A stretch of DNA of 64,000 bases from Streptomyces sp. NBC_00239. Its GTDB lineage: Bacteria; Actinomycetota; Actinomycetes; Streptomycetales; Streptomycetaceae. Below are positions 60,025-64,000 of the stretch, in pieces. Location of the stretch: contig NZ_CP108097.1 of the NCBI RefSeq assembly GCF_036194065.1, positions 186,001-250,000 on the forward strand, written 5' to 3'. The position numbers and the translations under genes were made by a program. Position 1 is the first letter of the stretch; every line of letters begins with the position of its first letter. Below the pieces are notes generated by a model. It worked only from the letters and a program-made list of their open reading frames with translations. It made no database searches and was not told where the DNA came from.

Positions 60025-60173
60025 AAGTTCGCTGTCGCAGACACGACGATTTCGGGAAGTAGCCGGGGGCATTTGCGCCCTCTCACGGAAGTGCACGGCT
60101 CACGACCGCCACCTCGGGAGGCCGAGGTGCACGGTGCGGCCCGAGAAATCCTCCAGATGGGATGGGAAACACC

Positions 60174-61178
60174 ATGACCGTTGACCTCTCGCACGCCCCC
60201 ACCGCCACCACCCACGTCGCGTCCATCTACAACTCCGCCGTCGCCGCCTGGGCGATCGCGGCAGCGTGGGAGCTCGGTGCGCTGGATGCGCTGTACGAGG
60301 CCAGAACGCTGGATGCGGAGGAGTTCGCCGTCACGCACGGCCTCGATCCGCAGGGCACCACCGGCCTGTTCCGCGCCCTGTCGGCCGTCGGCCTGGTGGA
60401 GCGCACCGGCGCCCGCGTCGTCGCGAACGACTCCTTCGACGCCGTCTACCACAACAAGTCGTTCTTCCACTGGCTCAGCATCGGCAGCGCCGAGCTGTTC
60501 CGCGAGCTGCCGTCCGTGCTGCGCAACGAGAACCGCAAGGGCGACTACTACACGCGCGACGCCGCCGCGATCGCGTACGCCTGCCGCGAGATCGACCACG
60601 TCACGTACGCGCCCACCTTCTGGTCGGCGCTGGGCCGCGTCGACTTCGACGTCACGCACGTCGCCGACCTCGGCTGCGGCAGCGGCGGTCGGCTGATGGA
60701 CTTGATGCGCCACTTCCCCGGCGCCCGCGGCATCGGCGTCGACATCGCCCCGCCGTCCATCGAGGTCGCCAAGGGGGAGGTGGCCGCCAACGGGCTGGCC
60801 GCCCGCACCGAGTTCTTCGTGGGCGACGTGCTGCGCCTGGAGCGGCGGCCCGAGTTCGACGAGGTCGAGCTGCTGACGTGCTTCATGATGGGCCACGACT
60901 TCTGGCCCCGGGAGAACGCCATCGCCACCCTGCGCCGGCTGCGCGAGGTGTTCCCGAAGGCCAAGCGCTTCCTGCTCGGTGACGCGACCCGCACCAACCT
61001 GCCCGACACCCAGCTGCCCGTGTTCACGCTGGGGTTCGAACTGGGGCACGACCTGATGGGCACCTTCATCCCCACCATCGACAACTGGGAGTCGGTGTTC
61101 GCCGCCGGCGGCTGGGAGCTGGTGCGCACCAACCGCATCGAGATGACCGTGGGAGAGGTCATCTTCGAACTGGGCTGA
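60174..61178 (+). CDS. Class I SAM-dependent methyltransferase, 334 aa
   Basis: This protein has an N-terminal helical/winged-helix part (NSAVAAWAIAAAWELGALDAL) and a SAM domain with VADLGCGSGGRLMDLM, GIGVDIAPPSIEVAKGEV and a C-terminal TFIPTIDNWESVFAAGGWELV. An alternative ATG 12 bases upstream exists. It begins a rightward unit and probably modifies a sugar, amino acid or aromatic part of the chromophore; the acceptor cannot be inferred. A 115-bp gap separates it from the ThDP enzyme. Confidence 0.87.
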   Translation: MTVDLSHAPTATTHVASIYNSAVAAWAIAAAWELGALDALYEARTLDAEEFAVTHGLDPQGTTGLFRALSAVGLVERTGARVVANDSFDAVYHNKSFFHWLSIGSAELFRELPSVLRNENRKGDYYTRDAAAIAYACREIDHVTYAPTFWSALGRVDFDVTHVADLGCGSGGRLMDLMRHFPGARGIGVDIAPPSIEVAKGEVAANGLAARTEFFVGDVLRLERRPEFDEVELLTCFMMGHDFWPRENAIATLRRLREVFPKAKRFLLGDATRTNLPDTQLPVFTLGFELGHDLMGTFIPTIDNWESVFAAGGWELVRTNRIEMTVGEVIFELG

Positions 61179-61293
61179 GGCCCGGGCGCCACGGCCGGCT
61201 GCGGCGGGGGCGGTGCAGCGATGCACCTGTCCGCCCTCGTCCCGGCCCGCCTTCCACCGACCGCAACGATCGGCTTCACCTCGGAGGTTTCCG

Positions 61294-62949
61294 GTGACAA
61301 CGCTCGCAGCGGGGGTCGCACAGGCTCTCGCCGACAGTGGCATACGGCACGCCTTCGGGGTGGTGGGCGGCGGCAACATCCTGGCCACGGCCGCCCTGAC
61401 CGCGCACGGCGTGCACTACACGGCCGCCCGCCACGAAGGCGGCGCGATGGCCATGGCCGACGCCTACTACCGGGTGTCGGGGGAGGTCGCGGTGTGCACC
61501 ACGACCCACGGCCCGGGCCTGGCCAACATCGCCACCCCGCTGGCCGAAGCGGTCAAGAACCGCAGCGCGGTGGTCCTGCTGTGCGGGGACGCACCCGTGG
61601 CGGGCCGGCGCCCGCACGACATCGACCAGAGCGCGTTCGCGGCCTCGCTGGGGGTGGCCGTCGTACGGCTGACCGACCCGGCGACGGCCCGCGCGCAGGC
61701 CGCGGCCGCGGTGCGCAGGGCCGCGGACGAGCAGTGCCCGGTGGCGCTGTTCCTGCCCGGCGACCTGCTCGCGGCGCCGCTGCCCGAACCGGAGCCGGCC
61801 GCCCTCGCCGCGCACCTGCCCGCCGCCTCGCTGCGGCCGGCGGCGGAGCCCGACGCCGTGCACGCGGTGATCGACGCGCTGGCCGGCGCCCGCCGCCCGC
61901 TGCTGCTGGCCGGGCTCGGCGCCTGGCGGGCGCAGGCCGGGAAGATCCTCACGGAGCTCGGGGACCGCCTGGGCGCGCTGTACGCGACGACCGTCATGGC
62001 CAACGGCCTGTTCGACGACACCCCCTGGTCGCTGGGCGTGTGCGGCGGTTTCGCCTCGCCGCCGTCGGCCGGCCTGATCGAGCAGGCCGACGTGGTGGTC
62101 GTGTTCGGGGCCCGGCTGGACACCTTCACCCTGCACGGCGGCCGGCTGCCCGGCCCGCACGCCACCGTCGTCCAGGTGGACACGGCCGACGCGCCGACGT
62201 CCGACCGCGTCGACCTGTGGGTGCGCGGCGACGCGGCGATGGTCGCCGCGCAGCTGCTGGACTGCGTGGACCGCGCGAAGGTGCCGGTGTCGGGCTGGCG
62301 GGAGGAGGCCGCGGCCGAGATCGCGGCCGGCGGCTGGCCGGCGCAGCCGTACGAGGACGCCGGCACGGCGGACCGCATCGACCCGCGCACCCTGACCTCG
62401 GCGCTGGCCCGGCTGCTGCCGGACGACCGCACCGTCATCACGGACGGCGGCCACTTCATCGGCTGGCCGGCCATGTACTGGAGCGTGCCCGACCCGGCCG
62501 GACTGGTCTTCACCGGCGCCTCGTTCCAGACCATCGGCCTGGGCTTCGCGGGTGCGGTGGGCGCCGCGGTGGGCCGGCCCGATCGTACGGCGGTCCTCGC
62601 GGTCGGCGACGGCGGGGCGCTGATGGGCCTGCCCGAGCTGGACACGCTGATCCGCACGGCCCGCTCGGCGCTCGTGGTGGTGTACGACGACGCCTCGTAC
62701 GGGTTCGAGGAGCACATGTACCTGCCGCAGGGCGCCGACCCGCGCACCACCGGCTTCGCCGACACCGACTTCGCGGGGGTGGCCCGGGCGCTGGGCGCCG
62801 AGGCCGCCACCGTCCGGGTGCCCGCCGACCTGGACGCCGTACGGGCCTGGCTGGGCGCGGGCGGCCGGGGCACCCTGGTCCTCGACTGCAAGATCGTCAC
62901 CGAGGTGATCGCGCCGTACCTGGCGGACCTGCTGGGGGTGCCCCGCTGA
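61294..62949 (+). CDS. ThDP-dependent acetolactate-synthase-like enzyme
   Basis: I chose the GTG at 61294 after GGAGG. The 551-aa protein has the three ThDP-enzyme domains: GVVGGGNILATA and ARHEGGAMAMADAYYRVSG with the catalytic Glu, a central domain, and VGDGGALMGLPELDTLIRTARSALVVVYDDASYG with the GDG...ND-like metal motif (here DDAS). It is of the normal family length. It may form an acyloin or decarboxylate a 2-oxo acid to provide a side-chain unit. I know of no direct parallel in C-1027 or neocarzinostatin. Confidence 0.87.
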   Translation: MTTLAAGVAQALADSGIRHAFGVVGGGNILATAALTAHGVHYTAARHEGGAMAMADAYYRVSGEVAVCTTTHGPGLANIATPLAEAVKNRSAVVLLCGDAPVAGRRPHDIDQSAFAASLGVAVVRLTDPATARAQAAAAVRRAADEQCPVALFLPGDLLAAPLPEPEPAALAAHLPAASLRPAAEPDAVHAVIDALAGARRPLLLAGLGAWRAQAGKILTELGDRLGALYATTVMANGLFDDTPWSLGVCGGFASPPSAGLIEQADVVVVFGARLDTFTLHGGRLPGPHATVVQVDTADAPTSDRVDLWVRGDAAMVAAQLLDCVDRAKVPVSGWREEAAAEIAAGGWPAQPYEDAGTADRIDPRTLTSALARLLPDDRTVITDGGHFIGWPAMYWSVPDPAGLVFTGASFQTIGLGFAGAVGAAVGRPDRTAVLAVGDGGALMGLPELDTLIRTARSALVVVYDDASYGFEEHMYLPQGADPRTTGFADTDFAGVARALGAEAATVRVPADLDAVRAWLGAGGRGTLVLDCKIVTEVIAPYLADLLGVPR

Positions 62950-63020
62950 CGGTCCGGGGATGCCCCGCTGACCGGGGTCCCGGGCGGGTCCGGTGACCCG
63001 TCCGGTCCCGGGCCCGGGGC

Positions 63021-64000
63021 TCAGTTGCCGAACATGCCGTTCCTGATGTCCCGGAACTCCTCGAAGGAGTTGAGGTCGGGGACGGTCCAGCCGTCGAGGT
63101 CGTACTCGCCCAGGCACTGGTCGACGAACGCCTTGTACTCGTCGAGCTGCCCGGACGCCGACTGGGCGAACAGCAGCTCGGCGCGCACGGCCTCGTGGTT
63201 GCCGGCGTAGTTGCGCTCGTACAGCTCGTGCCGGCCGCCGAACTCGGTGCCGACGGCGTCCCACAGGAGCTTGAGGACCTTGACGCGCTCGACGGCCTCG
63301 ATGCCGCCCGAGCCGCGGACGTACTTGTCGAGGTACGGGCGGATCTCGGGGTTCTTGAAGTCGTCGGCGCTGGAGTTGAGGTAGATCAGGCCGCTGGCGA
63401 CGTCCTGCTGGACGATCTCCTTGATGCGCGGGTAGCCGATCTGCATGAACCACCGGTACGCCATCCCGTACTGCGGGTTGGGCAGCACCGCGCCGTTCTT
63501 CCACTTCACCGGGTTGCGGGCGGCGGCGTCGGACAGGCCCCAGAAGAGGTTGCGCCAGGCGAGGACCTCGCCGAGGCGGGTCTGTACCCCGCGGAAGTCC
63601 TGGGTGCCGGTGATCTCCAGGGCCTTGGCGAGGGCCCCGGCGATGAACTCCAGCTTGACGGCGAGGCGGGTGCAGCCGTGGAAGGTGAAGCGCTCCATGA
63701 AGCCGGACTGCCCGGAGAACATCTGGATCTTGCCGATGTCCCCGTAGATGAACACGTCCTCCCAGGGGATGAGCACCTTGTCGAGGACGAGGATGGTGTC
63801 GTTCTCGTCGAGTCGGGAGGAGAGCGGGTAGTCGAAGGGGCTGCCCATGACCGCGGAGGTGGCGGTGTAGGAGGGGCGGCAGATCAGCTTCACGCCGCGG
63901 GCGCCGGTGGGGATGGTCGCCACCAGGGCGAACTCCTTGTTCTTCACCGGCAGCCCGTAGTGGGCGATGAAGTTGTGGTGGGTGAGCGCCGAGCCGGTGG
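63021..64000 (-). CDS. HpaB-family FADH2-dependent aromatic hydroxylase (SgcC-like), N-terminus beyond window
   Basis: About 326 codons are visible, ending ...IRNGMFGN. Features are [45 protein letters not shown] (in part), [31 protein letters not shown] and [20 protein letters not shown], typical of 4-hydroxyphenylacetate 3-monooxygenase. In C-1027 the homologue SgcC hydroxylates a carrier-bound beta-tyrosine. It converges on the ThDP gene. A flavin reductase partner must lie outside the window. Confidence 0.9.
   Translation of the reverse strand, partial: TGSALTHHNFIAHYGLPVKNKEFALVATIPTGARGVKLICRPSYTATSAVMGSPFDYPLSSRLDENDTILVLDKVLIPWEDVFIYGDIGKIQMFSGQSGFMERFTFHGCTRLAVKLEFIAGALAKALEITGTQDFRGVQTRLGEVLAWRNLFWGLSDAAARNPVKWKNGAVLPNPQYGMAYRWFMQIGYPRIKEIVQQDVASGLIYLNSSADDFKNPEIRPYLDKYVRGSGGIEAVERVKVLKLLWDAVGTEFGGRHELYERNYAGNHEAVRAELLFAQSASGQLDEYKAFVDQCLGEYDLDGWTVPDLNSFEEFRDIRNGMFGN

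Noticed and set aside
1..64000. tRNA, rRNA, insertion sequences, integrase or attachment sites
   Set aside because: None was recognised on either strand; the island boundaries show no clear direct repeats.

Overview
The window is high-GC actinobacterial DNA, almost certainly Streptomyces: GC-biased third codon positions, many GTG starts, GTGA/ATGA stop-start overlaps, and Streptomyces-type intergenic GCCGGCGTTTGAGG repeats. It appears to hold two adjacent specialised-metabolite clusters separated and interrupted by small accessory islands.

LEFT CLUSTER (about 1-23.2 kb), product not recognised. A divergent pair of operons reads from the promoter region 3592-3810. Leftward: a 2-oxoglutarate dioxygenase (frameshifted), an HpcH/HpaI aldolase-family enzyme, a cysteine-synthase-like PLP enzyme and a truncated asparagine synthetase. 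Rightward: an MFS exporter, two ATP-grasp ligases, a serine O-acetyltransferase, a second cysteine-synthase-like enzyme and a third ATP-grasp ligase. Beyond a repeat block lies a leftward operon of a 54-aa secreted-type peptide, a type II thioesterase, an AhpD-like protein and an SDR. Then come a 1.3 kb repeat tract, a stand-alone tandem carrier protein, an XRE-TPR regulator, a degenerate ATP-grasp protein with a proline-dehydrogenase-like enzyme, a phosphopantetheinyl transferase, two unknown proteins and a P450. The chemistry suggests O-acetylserine-derived beta-substituted alanine(s) assembled by ATP-grasp ligation and carrier-protein loading. TTGCCAA/TGGCAA inverted repeats lie in front of the peptide, carrier-protein, regulator and degenerate-ATP-grasp units, and one lies inside a coding region. 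They look like the operators of the XRE-TPR regulator, and the secreted peptide is a candidate signal.

ISLAND 1 (23.3-26.8 kb): small membrane and hypothetical proteins and a common Streptomyces XRE(DUF5753)/DUF6879 operon.

RIGHT CLUSTER (about 27-64 kb), an enediyne cluster of the chromoprotein class. The key marker is a secreted apoprotein at 49115-49549 whose mature part matches, from memory, macromomycin/auromomycin apoprotein. Supporting genes are a 14-TM drug exporter beside it, an SgcF-type epoxide hydrolase, and a benzoxazolinate-type operon: an SgcD-like ADIC/anthranilate synthase with its amidotransferase, an SgcG-like iron-sulfur flavoprotein, and two PaaK-like CoA ligases. A methyltransferase_2/P450 pair, two BBE-type flavoenzymes, an F420/LLM enzyme, further methyltransferases, an acyltransferase, a ThDP enzyme and an HpaB-type monooxygenase (cut by the right edge) complete it. 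The enediyne PKS and most core genes are not in the window. A 16-bp element, 5'-GCAnTYCAGAAGATGC-3' read in the direction of transcription, recurs upstream of nearly every operon here and looks like the cluster's shared control site.

ISLAND 2 (43.6-47.1 kb) sits inside the enediyne cluster: an XRE regulator, an HD-domain protein, a CxxC mini-protein, and a 44-aa Asp/Gly-rich peptide translationally coupled to a long PIMT-like methyltransferase, a plausible minimal aspartimide-type RiPP locus.
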